64,000 nucleotides of DNA from Hippasteria phrygiana (lineage: Eukaryota; Echinodermata; Asteroidea; Valvatida; Goniasteridae): the NCBI GenBank assembly GCA_037893225.1, contig JAZGUH010000103.1, forward strand, positions 4,464,001-4,528,000, read 5' to 3'. The notes beneath the pieces were generated by a model. It made no database searches. It was not told the origin of the DNA and saw nothing but the letters and a program-made list of their open reading frames with translations. How positions within the stretch are numbered: position 1 is the stretch's first letter; the number at the start of each line of letters is the position of its first letter. Below, in pieces: positions 50,670-62,618 of this stretch. Made by a program: the position numbers and the translations under genes.

Positions 50670-53600
50670 CTCCTTTCCCTGTTCATAATTATATGGTATA
50701 TTGACCAAATCCAGTAATTTCCACACGTATGGGTAGTTTAGATATAGCGCAACAATTTCAGACCATCGCCAGCTTCACAGCGTTAGAACTCTTCGAGAAA
50801 ATTCAAACCTCGCACCTAATTTCTTCCCGTGAACTCTGTGTGCGTTCTTCCGTTTACTGCATTGTGGCTGCTTAAAGTTTGCCAAATTTTCAGATGAACG
50901 CCCCTCCTTTCGCTGTTCATAATTGAATGGTATATTGACCAAATCCAGTAATGTTTACACGTATGGGTAGCTTAGATATAGCGCAACAATTTCAGACCAT
51001 CGCCAGCTTCACAGCGTTAGAACTCTTCGAGAAAATTCAAAACTCGCAACAAATTTCTTCCCATGAACACTGTGTGCGTTCTCCCGTTTACTGTATTGTA
51101 ACTGTTTAACGTTTGCCACATTTTCAGATGAACGCCCCTCCTTTCCCTGTTCATAATTGAATGGGATATTGACCAAATACAGCAATTTTCACACGTATGG
51201 GTAGCTTAGATCTAGCGCAACAATTTGAGACCATCGCCAGCTTCACAGCGTTAGAACTCTTCGAGAAAAATCAAACCTCGCATCAAATTTCTTTCTGTGA
51301 ACTCTGTGTGCGTTCTTCCGTTTACTGCATTGTGACTGCTTAACGTTTGCCACATTTTCAGATTCACGCCCCTCCTTTCCCTGTTCATAATTGAATGGGA
51401 TATTGACCAAATCTAGTAATTTTCACACGTATGGGTAGCTTAGATCTAGCGCAACAATTTCAGACCATCGCCAGCTTCATAGCGTTAGAACTCTTCGAAA
51501 AATTCAAACCTCGCACCTAATTTCTTCCTGTGAATTCTGTGTGCGTTCTTCCGTTTACTGCATTGTGACTGCTTAACGTTTGCCACATTTTCAGATGAAC
51601 GCCCCTGCTTTCCCTGTTCATAATTGAATGGTATATTGACCACATCCAGTAATTTTTACACGTATGGGTAGCTTAGATATAGCGCAACAATTTCAGACCA
51701 TCGCCAGCTTCACAGCGTTAGAACTCTTCGAGAAAATTCAAACCTCGCAACAAATTTCTTTCTGTGAACTCTGTGTGCGTTCTTCCGTTTACTGCATTGT
51801 GACTGCTTAACGTTTGCCACATTTTCAGATGAACGCCCCTCCTTTCCCTGTTCATAATTGAATGGGATATTTACCAAATTCAGCAATTTTCACACGTATG
51901 GGTAGCTTAAATCTAGCGCAACAATTTGAGATCATCGCCAGCTTCACAGCGTTAGAACTCTTCGAGAAAATTCAAACCTCGCAACAAATTTCTTCCCATG
52001 AACTCTGTGTGCGTTCTCCCGTTTACTGCATTGTGGCTGCTTAAAGTTTGCCAAATTTTCAGATGAACGCCCCTCCTTTCGCTGTTCATAATTGAATGGT
52101 ATATTGACCAAATCCAGTAATGTTTACACGTATGGGTAGCTTAGATATAGCGCAACAATTTCAGACCATCGCCAGCTTCACAGCGTTAGAACTCTTCGAG
52201 AAAATTCAAAACTCGCAACAAATTTCTTCCCATGAACACTGTGTGCGTTCTCCCGTTTACTGTATTGTAACTGTTTAACGTTTGCCACATTTTCAGATGA
52301 ACGCCCCTCCTTTCCCTGTTCATAATTGAATGGGATATTGACCAAATACAGCAATTTTCACACGTATGGGTAGCTTAGATCTAGCGCAACAATTTGAGAC
52401 CATCGCCAGCTTCACAGCGTTAGAACTCTTCGAGAAAAATCAAACCTCGCATCAAATTTCTTCCTGTGAACTCTGTGTGCGTTCTTCCGTTTTTCTGCAT
52501 TGTGACTGCTTAACGTTTGCCACATTTTCAGATTCACGCCCCTCCTTTCCCTGTTCATAATTGAATGGGATATTGACCAAATCTAGTAATGTTCACACGT
52601 ATGGGTAGCTTAGATCTAGCGCAACAATTTCAGACCATCGCCAGCTTCATAGCGTTAGAACTCTTCGAAAAATTCAAACCTCGCACCTAATTTCTTCTTG
52701 TGAATTCTGTGTGCGTTCTTCCGTTTACTGCATTGTGACTGCTTAACGTTTGCCACATTTTCAGATGAACGCCCCTGCTTTCCCTGTTCATAATTGAATG
52801 GTATATTGACCACATCCAGTAATTTTTACACGTATGGGTAGCTTAGATATAGCGCAACAATTTCAGACCATCGCCAGCTTCACAGCGTTAGACCTCTTCG
52901 AGAAAATTCAAACCTCGCAACAAATTTCTTTCTGTGAACTCTGTGTGCGTTCTTCCGTTTACTGCATTGTGACTGCTTAACGTTTGCCACATTTTCAGAT
53001 GAACGCCCCTCATTTCCCTGTTCATAATTGAATGGGATATTTACCAAATTCAGCAATTTTCACACGTATGGGTAGCTTAAATCTAGCGCAACAATTTGAG
53101 ATCATCGCCAGCTTCACAGCGTTAGAACTCTTCGAGAAAATTCAAACCTCGCAACAAATTTCTTCCCATGAACTCTGTGTGCGTTCTCCCGTTTACTGCA
53201 TTGTGGCTGCTTAACGTTTGCCAAATTTTCAGATGAACGCCCCTCCTTTCCCTGTTCATAATTGAATGGTATATTGACCAAATCCAGTAATTTTGACACG
53301 TATGGGTAGCTTAGATATAGCGCAACAATTTCAGACCATCGCCAGCTTCACAGCGTTAGAACTCTTCGAGAAAATTCAAACCTCGCAACAAATTTCTTCC
53401 TGTGAACTCTGTGTGCGTTCTCCCGTTTACTGCATTGGCTGCTTAACGTTTGCCAAATTTTCAGAAGAACGCCCCTCCTTTCCCTGTTCATAATTATATG
53501 GTATATTGACCAAATCCAGTAATTTCCACACGTATGGGTAGTTTAGATATAGCGCAACAATTTCAGACCATCGCCAGCTTCACAGCGTTAGAACTCTTCG

Positions 53601-54410
53601 AGAAAATTCAAACCTCGCACCTAATTTCTTCCCGTGAACTCTGTGTGCGTTCTTCCGTTTACTGCATTGTGACTGTTTAACGTTTGCCACATTTTCAGAT
53701 GAACGCCCCTCCTTTCCCTGTTCATAATTGAATGGGATATTGACCAAATACAGCAATTTTCACACGTATGGGTAGCTTAGATCTAGCGCAACAATTTGAG
53801 ACCATCGCCAGCTTCACAGCGTTAGAACTCTTCGAGAAAAATCAAACCTCGCATCAAATTTCTTCCTGTGAACTCTGTGTGCGTTCTTCCGTTTACTGCA
53901 TTGTGACTGCTTATCGTTTGCCACATTTTCAGATTCACGCCCCTCCTTTTCCTGTTCATAATTGAATGGGATATTGACCAAATCTAGTAATTTTCACACG
54001 TATGGGTAGCTTAGATCTAGCGCAACAATTTCAGACCATCGCCAGCTTCATAGCGTTAGAACTCTTCGAGAAAATTCAAACCTCGCAACAAATTTCTTTC
54101 TGTGAACTCTGTGTGCGTTCTTCCGTTTACTGCATTGTGACTGCTTAACGTTTGCCACATTTTCAGATGAACGCCCCTCCTTTCCCTGTTCATAATTGAA
54201 TGGGATATTTACCAAATTCAGCAATTTTCACACGTATGGGTAGCTTAAATCTAGCGCAACAATTTGAGATCATCGCCAGCTTCACAGCGTTAGAACTCTT
54301 CGAGAAAATTCAAACCTCGCAACAAATTTCTTCCCATGAACTCTGTGTGCGTTCTCCCGTTTACTGCATTGTGACTGCTTAACGTTTGCCACATTTTCAG
54401 ATGAACGCCC
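50670..54410 (+). repeat. 23-monomer tandem block, copy 2, incomplete
   Basis: Units: 50693 C/D, 50927 E, 51161 F, 51395 G, 51628 H, 51862 A/D, 52096 E, 52330 F (235 bp), 52565 G, 52798 H, 53032 A, 53266 B (232 bp), 53498 C, 53732 F, 53966 G/H, 54200 A. It matches copy 1 at 5,380 bp (5,378 after the 2-bp deletion) until about 54410, where H follows A directly instead of G. Differences noticed: CTTTCTG at 51291 for CTTCCTG, TGCAAC at 46201 for TGCCAC, and the deletion near 53436. Confidence 0.88.
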
Positions 54411-57400
54411 CTGCCTTCCCTGTTCATAATTGAATGGTATATTGACCACATCCAGTAATTTTTACACGTATGGGTAGCTTAGATATAGCGCAACAATTTC
54501 AGACCATCGCCAGCTTCACAGCGTTAGAACTCTTCGAGAAAATTCAAACCTCGCAACAAATTTCTTTCTGTGAACTCTGTGTGCGTTCTTCCGTTTACTG
54601 CATTGTGACTGCTTAACGTTTGCCACATTTTCAGATGAACGCCCCTCCTTTCCCTGTTCATAATTGAATGGGATATTTACCAAATTCAGCAATTTTCACA
54701 CGTATGGGTAGCTTAAATCTAGCGCAACAATTTGAGATCATCGCCAGCTTCACAGCGTTAGAACTCTTCGAGAAAATTCAAACCTCGCAACAAATTTCTT
54801 CCCATGAACTCTGTGTGCGTTCTCCCGTTTACTGCATTGTGGCTGCTTAAAGTTTGCCAAATTTTCAGATGAACGCCCCTCCTTTCGCTGTTCATAATTG
54901 AATGGTATATTGACCAAATCCAGTAATGTTTACACGTATGGGTAGCTTAGATATAGCGCAACAATTTCAGACCATCGCCAGCTTCACAGCGTTAGAACTC
55001 TTCGAGAAAATTCAAACCTCGCAACAAATTTCTTCCTGTGAACTCTGTGTGCGTTCTCCCGTTTACTGCATTGTGGCTGCTTAACGTTTGCCAAATTTTC
55101 AGAAGAACGCCCCTCCTTTCCCTGTTCATAATTATATGGTATATTGACCAAATCCAGTAATTTCCACACGTATGGGTAGTTTAGATATAGCGCAACAATT
55201 TCAGACCATCGCCAGCTTCACAGCGTTAGAACTCTTCGAGAAAATTCAAACCTCGCACCTAATTTCTTCCCGTGAACTCTGTGTGCGTTCTTCCGTTTAC
55301 TGCATTGTGACTGTTTAACGTTTGCCACATTTTCAGATGAACGCCCCTCCTTTCCCTGTTCATAATTGAATGGGATATTGACCAAATACAGCAATTTTCA
55401 CACGTATGGGTAGCTTAGATCTAGCGCAACAATTTGAGACCATCGCCAGCTTCACAGCGTTAGAACTCTTCGAGAAAAATCAAACCTCGCATCAAATTTC
55501 TTCCTGTGAACTCTGTGTGCGTTCTTCCGTTTACTGCATTGTGACTGCTTATCGTTTGCCACATTTTCAGATTCACGCCCCTCCTTTTCCTGTTCATAAT
55601 TGAATGGGATATTGACCAAATCTAGTAATTTTCACACGTATGGGTAGCTTAGATCTAGCGCAACAATTTCAGACCATCGCCAGCTTCATAGCGTTAGAAC
55701 TCTTCGAGAAAATTCAAACCTCGCAACAAATTTCTTTCTGTGAACTCTGTGTGCGTTCTTCCGTTTACTGCATTGTGACTGCTTAACGTTTGCCACATTT
55801 TCAGATGAACGCCCCTCCTTTCCCTGTTCATAATTGAATGGGATATTTACCAAATTCAGCAATTTTCACACGTATGGGTAGCTTAAATCTAGCGCAACAA
55901 TTTGAGATCATCGCCAGCTTCACAGCGTTAGAACTCTTCGAGAAAATTCAAACCTCGCAACAAATTTCTTCCCATGAACTCTGTGTGCGTTCTCCCGTTT
56001 ACTGCATTGTGGCTGCTTAACGTTTGCCAAATTTTCAGATGAACGCCCCTCCTTTCCCTGTTCATAATTGAATGGTATATTGACCAAATCCAGTAATTTT
56101 GACACGTATGGGTAGCTTAGATCTAGCGCAACAATTTCAGACCATCGCCAGCTTCATAGCGTTAGAACTCTTCGAAAAATTCAAACCTCGCACCTAATTT
56201 CTTCTTGTGAATTCTGTGTGCGTTCTTCCGTTTACTGCATTGTGACTGCTTAACGTTTGCCACATTTTCAGATGAACGCCCCTGCTTTCCCTGTTCATAA
56301 TTGAATGGTATATTGACCACATCCAGTAATTTTTACACGTATGGGTAGCTTAGATATAGCGCAACAATTTCAGACCATCGCCAGCTTCACAGCGTTAGAC
56401 CTCTTCGAGAAAATTCAAACCTCGCAACAAATTTCTTTCTGTGAACTCTGTGTGCGTTCTTCCGTTTACTGCATTGTGACTGCTTAACGTTTGCCACATT
56501 TTCAGATGAACGCCCCTCATTTCCCTGTTCATAATTGAATGGGATATTTACCAAATTCAGCAATTTTCACACGTATGGGTAGCTTAAATCTAGCGCAACA
56601 ATTTGAGATCATCGCCAGCTTCACAGCGTTAGAACTCTTCGAGAAAATTCAAACCTCGCAACAAATTTCTTCCCATGAACTCTGTGTGCGTTCTCCCGTT
56701 TACTGCATTGTGGCTGCTTAACGTTTGCCAAATTTTCAGATGAACGCCCCTCCTTTCCCTGTTCATAATTGAATGGTATATTGACCAAATCCAGTAATTT
56801 TGACACGTATGGGTAGCTTAGATATAGCGCAACAATTTCAGACCATCGCCAGCTTCACAGCGTTAGAACTCTTCGAGAAAATTCAAACCTCGCAACAAAT
56901 TTCTTCCTGTGAACTCTGTGTGCGTTCTCCCGTTTACTGCATTGTGGCTGCTTAACGTTTGCCAAATTTTCAGAAGAACGCCCCTCCTTTCCCTGTTCAT
57001 AATTATATGGTATATTGACCAAATCCAGTAATTTCCACACGTATGGGTAGTTTAGATATAGCGCAACAATTTCAGACCATCGCCAGCTTCACAGCGTTAG
57101 AACTCTTCGAGAAAATTCAAACCTCGCACCTAATTTCTTCCCGTGAACTCTGTGTGCGTTCTTCCGTTTACTGCATTGTGACTGTTTAACGTTTGCCACA
57201 TTTTCAGATGAACGCCCCTCCTTTCCCTGTTCATAATTGAATGGGATATTGACCAAATACAGCAATTTTCACACGTATGGGTAGCTTAGATCTAGCGCAA
57301 CAATTTGAGACCATCGCCAGCTTCACAGCGTTAGAACTCTTCGAGAAAAATCAAACCTCGCATCAAATTTCTTCCTGTGAACTCTGTGTGCGTTCTTCCG

Positions 57401-57708
57401 TTTACTGCATTGTGACTGCTTAACGTTTGCCACATTTTCAGATGAACGCCCCTGCTTTCCCTGTTCATAATTGAATGGTATATTGACCACATCCAGTAAT
57501 TTTTACACGTATGGGTAGCTTAGATATAGCGCAACAATTTCAGACCATCGCCAGCTTCACAGCGTTAGACCTCTTCGAGAAAATTCAAACCTCGCAACAA
57601 ATTTCTTTCTGTGAACTCTGTGTGCGTTCTTCCGTTTACTGCATTGTGACTGCTTAACGTTTGCCACATTTTCAGATGAACGCCCCTCATTTCCCTGTTC
57701 ATAATTGA
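53032..57708 (+). repeat. 20-monomer block, copy 1 (4,677 bp)
   Basis: Units: 53032 A, 53266 B (232 bp), 53498 C, 53732 F, 53966 G/H, 54200 A, 54434 H, 54668 A/D, 54902 E/B, 55136 C, 55370 F, 55604 G/H, 55838 A, 56072 B/G (233 bp), 56305 H, 56539 A, 56773 B, 57007 C, 57241 F with G-type tail, 57475 H. Types D and E appear only as parts of chimeras. It overlaps the end of the 5,380-bp block. Confidence 0.9.
53266..53497 (+). repeat. Type B monomer with 2-bp deletion (232 bp)
   Basis: The unit reads GCATTGGCTGC for GCATTGTGGCTGC near 53436. It is shared with 57943-58174 (near 58113) but absent from 47886, so it arose after the 5,380-bp duplication and before the 4,677-bp one. Confidence 0.88.
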
Positions 57709-60700
57709 ATGGGATATTTACCAAATTCAGCAATTTTCACACGTATGGGTAGCTTAAATCTAGCGCAACAATTTGAGATCATCGCCAGCTTCACAGCGTT
57801 AGAACTCTTCGAGAAAATTCAAACCTCGCAACAAATTTCTTCCCATGAACTCTGTGTGCGTTCTCCCGTTTACTGCATTGTGGCTGCTTAACGTTTGCCA
57901 AATTTTCAGATGAACGCCCCTCCTTTCCCTGTTCATAATTGAATGGTATATTGACCAAATCCAGTAATTTTGACACGTATGGGTAGCTTAGATATAGCGC
58001 AACAATTTCAGACCATCGCCAGCTTCACAGCGTTAGAACTCTTCGAGAAAATTCAAACCTCGCAACAAATTTCTTCCTGTGAACTCTGTGTGCGTTCTCC
58101 CGTTTACTGCATTGGCTGCTTAACGTTTGCCAAATTTTCAGAAGAACGCCCCTCCTTTCCCTGTTCATAATTATATGGTATATTGACCAAATCCAGTAAT
58201 TTCCACACGTATGGGTAGTTTAGATATAGCGCAACAATTTCAGACCATCGCCAGCTTCACAGCGTTAGAACTCTTCGAGAAAATTCAAACCTCGCACCTA
58301 ATTTCTTCCCGTGAACTCTGTGTGCGTTCTTCCGTTTACTGCATTGTGACTGTTTAACGTTTGCCACATTTTCAGATGAACGCCCCTCCTTTCCCTGTTC
58401 ATAATTGAATGGGATATTGACCAAATACAGCAATTTTCACACGTATGGGTAGCTTAGATCTAGCGCAACAATTTGAGACCATCGCCAGCTTCACAGCGTT
58501 AGAACTCTTCGAGAAAAATCAAACCTCGCATCAAATTTCTTCCTGTGAACTCTGTGTGCGTTCTTCCGTTTACTGCATTGTGACTGCTTATCGTTTGCCA
58601 CATTTTCAGATTCACGCCCCTCCTTTTCCTGTTCATAATTGAATGGGATATTGACCAAATCTAGTAATTTTCACACGTATGGGTAGCTTAGATCTAGCGC
58701 AACAATTTCAGACCATCGCCAGCTTCATAGCGTTAGAACTCTTCGAGAAAATTCAAACCTCGCAACAAATTTCTTTCTGTGAACTCTGTGTGCGTTCTTC
58801 CGTTTACTGCATTGTGACTGCTTAACGTTTGCCACATTTTCAGATGAACGCCCCTCCTTTCCCTGTTCATAATTGAATGGGATATTTACCAAATTCAGCA
58901 ATTTTCACACGTATGGGTAGCTTAAATCTAGCGCAACAATTTGAGATCATCGCCAGCTTCACAGCGTTAGAACTCTTCGAGAAAATTCAAACCTCGCAAC
59001 AAATTTCTTCCCATGAACTCTGTGTGCGTTCTCCCGTTTACTGCATTGTGACTGCTTAACGTTTGCCACATTTTCAGATGAACGCCCCTCCTTTCCCTGT
59101 TCATAATTGAATGGGATATTGACCAAATCTAGTAATTTTCACACGTATGGGTAGCTTAGATCTAGCGCAACAATTTCAGACCATCGCCAGCTTCATAGCG
59201 TTAGAACTCTTCGAAAAATTCAAACCTCGCACCTAATTTCTTCCTGTGAATTCTGTGTGCGTTCTTCCGTTTACTGCATTGTGACTGCTTAACGTTTGCC
59301 ACATTTTCAGATGAACGCCCCTGCTTTCCCTGTTCATAATTGAATGGTATATTGACCACATCCAGTAATTTTTACACGTATGGGTAGCTTAGATATAGCG
59401 CAACAATTTCAGACCATCGCCAGCTTCACAGCGTTAGAACTCTTCGAGAAAATTCAAACCTCGCAACAAATTTCTTTCTGTGAACTCTGTGTGCGTTCTT
59501 CCGTTTACTGCATTGTGACTGCTTAACGTTTGCCACATTTTCAGATGAACGCCCCTCCTTTCCCTGTTCATAATTGAATGGGATATTTACCAAATTCAGC
59601 AATTTTCACACGTATGGGTAGCTTAAATCTAGCGCAACAATTTGAGATCATCGCCAGCTTCACAGCGTTAGAACTCTTCGAGAAAATTCAAACCTCGCAA
59701 CAAATTTCTTCCCATGAACTCTGTGTGCGTTCTCCCGTTTACTGCATTGTGGCTGCTTAAAGTTTGCCAAATTTTCAGATGAACGCCCCTCCTTTCGCTG
59801 TTCATAATTGAATGGTATATTGACCAAATCCAGTAATGTTTACACGTATGGGTAGCTTAGATATAGCGCAACAATTTCAGACCATCGCCAGCTTCACAGC
59901 GTTAGAACTCTTCGAGAAAATTCAAACCTCGCAACAAATTTCTTCCTGTGAACTCTGTGTGCGTTCTCCCGTTTACTGCATTGTGGCTGCTTAACGTTTG
60001 CCAAATTTTCAGAAGAACGCCCCTCCTTTCCCTGTTCATAATTATATGGTATATTGACCAAATCCAGTAATTTCCACACGTATGGGTAGTTTAGATATAG
60101 CGCAACAATTTCAGACCATCGCCAGCTTCACAGCGTTAGAACTCTTCGAGAAAATTCAAACCTCGCACCTAATTTCTTCCCGTGAACTCTGTGTGCGTTC
60201 TTCCGTTTACTGCATTGTGACTGTTTAACGTTTGCCACATTTTCAGATGAACGCCCCTCCTTTCCCTGTTCATAATTGAATGGGATATTGACCAAATACA
60301 GCAATTTTCACACGTATGGGTAGCTTAGATCTAGCGCAACAATTTGAGACCATCGCCAGCTTCACAGCGTTAGAACTCTTCGAGAAAAATCAAACCTCGC
60401 ATCAAATTTCTTCCTGTGAACTCTGTGTGCGTTCTTCCGTTTACTGCATTGTGACTGCTTATCGTTTGCCACATTTTCAGATTCACGCCCCTCCTTTTCC
60501 TGTTCATAATTGAATGGGATATTGACCAAATCTAGTAATTTTCACACGTATGGGTAGCTTAGATCTAGCGCAACAATTTCAGACCATCGCCAGCTTCATA
60601 GCGTTAGAACTCTTCGAGAAAATTCAAACCTCGCAACAAATTTCTTTCTGTGAACTCTGTGTGCGTTCTTCCGTTTACTGCATTGTGACTGCTTAACGTT

Positions 60701-62618
60701 TGCCACATTTTCAGATGAACGCCCCTCCTTTCCCTGTTCATAATTGAATGGGATATTTACCAAATTCAGCAATTTTCACACGTATGGGTAGCTTAAATCT
60801 AGCGCAACAATTTGAGATCATCGCCAGCTTCACAGCGTTAGAACTCTTCGAGAAAATTCAAACCTCGCAACAAATTTCTTCCCATGAACTCTGTGTGCGT
60901 TCTCCCGTTTACTGCATTGTGGCTGCTTAACGTTTGCCAAATTTTCAGATGAACGCCCCTCCTTTCCCTGTTCATAATTGAATGGTATATTGACCAAATC
61001 CAGTAATTTTGACACGTATGGGTAGCTTAGATCTAGCGCAACAATTTCAGACCATCGCCAGCTTCATAGCGTTAGAACTCTTCGAAAAATTCAAACCTCG
61101 CACCTAATTTCTTCTTGTGAATTCTGTGTGCGTTCTTCCGTTTACTGCATTGTGACTGCTTAACGTTTGCCACATTTTCAGATGAACGCCCCTGCTTTCC
61201 CTGTTCATAATTGAATGGTATATTGACCACATCCAGTAATTTTTACACGTATGGGTAGCTTAGATATAGCGCAACAATTTCAGACCATCGCCAGCTTCAC
61301 AGCGTTAGACCTCTTCGAGAAAATTCAAACCTCGCAACAAATTTCTTTCTGTGAACTCTGTGTGCGTTCTTCCGTTTACTGCATTGTGACTGCTTAACGT
61401 TTGCCACATTTTCAGATGAACGCCCCTCATTTCCCTGTTCATAATTGAATGGGATATTTACCAAATTCAGCAATTTTCACACGTATGGGTAGCTTAAATC
61501 TAGCGCAACAATTTCAGATCATCGCCAGCTTCACAGCGTTAGAACTCTTCGAGAAAATTCAAACCTCGCAACAAATTTCTTCCCATGAACTCTGTGTGCG
61601 TTCTCCCGTTTACTGCATTGTGGCTGCTTAACGTTTGCCAAATTTTCAGATGAACGCCCCTCCTTTCCCTGTTCATAATTGAATGGTATATTGACCAAAT
61701 CCAGTAATTTTGACACGTATGGGTAGCTTAGATATAGCGCAACAATTTCAGACCATCGCCAGCTTCACAGCGTTAGAACTCTTCGAGAAAATTCAAACCT
61801 CGCAACAAATTTCTTCCTGTGAACTCTGTGTGCGTTCTCCCGTTTACTGCATTGTGGCTGCTTAACGTTTGCCAAATTTTCAGAAGAACGCCCCTCCTTT
61901 CCCTGTTCATAATTATATGGTATATTGACCAAATCCAGTAATTTCCACACGTATGGGTAGTTTAGATATAGCGCAACAATTTCAGACCATCGCCAGCTTC
62001 ACAGCGTTAGAACTCTTCGAGAAAATTCAAACCTCGCACCTAATTTCTTCCCGTGAACTCTGTGTGCGTTCTTCCGTTTACTGCATTGTGACTGTTTAAC
62101 GTTTGCCACATTTTCAGATGAACGCCCCTCCTTTCCCTGTTCATAATTGAATGGGATATTGACCAAATACAGCAATTTTCACACGTATGGGTAGCTTAGA
62201 TCTAGCGCAACAATTTGAGACCATCGCCAGCTTCACAGCGTTAGAACTCTTCGAGAAAAATCAAACCTCGCATCAAATTTCTTCCTGTGAACTCTGTGTG
62301 CGTTCTTCCGTTTACTGCATTGTGACTGCTTAACGTTTGCCACATTTTCAGATTCACGCCCCTCCTTTTCCTGTTCATAATTGAATGGGATATTGACCAA
62401 ATCTAGTAATTTTCACACGTATGGGTAGCTTAGATCTAGCGCAACAATTTCAGACCATCGCCAGCTTCATAGCGTTAGAACTCTTCGAGAAAATTCAAAC
62501 CTCGCAACAAATTTCTTTCTGTGAACTCTGTGTGCGTTCTTCCGTTTACTGCATTGTGACTGCTTAACGTTTGCCACATTTTCAGATGAACGCCCCTCCT
62601 TTCCCTGTTCATAATTGA
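57709..62618 (+). repeat. 21-monomer block, copy 2 (4,910 bp)
   Basis: Units: 57709 A, 57943 B (232 bp), 58175 C, 58409 F, 58643 G/H, 58877 A, 59111 G (233 bp), 59344 H, 59578 A/D, 59812 E/B, 60046 C, 60280 F, 60514 G/H, 60748 A, 60982 B/G (233 bp), 61215 H, 61449 A, 61683 B, 61917 C, 62151 F, 62385 G/H. It repeats copy 1 but keeps the G unit at 59111 that copy 1 lacks, and ends in F, G/H where copy 1 has the fused F/G and then H. Confidence 0.9.
58877..59577 (+). repeat. Derived three-unit set A-G-H (701 bp)
   Basis: Units: 58877 A, 59111 G (233 bp), 59344 H. The same set is at 48822-49522, and a form with B/G in the middle is at 55838-56538 and 60748-61448. These short sets alternate with the five-unit sets. 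Confidence 0.87.
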
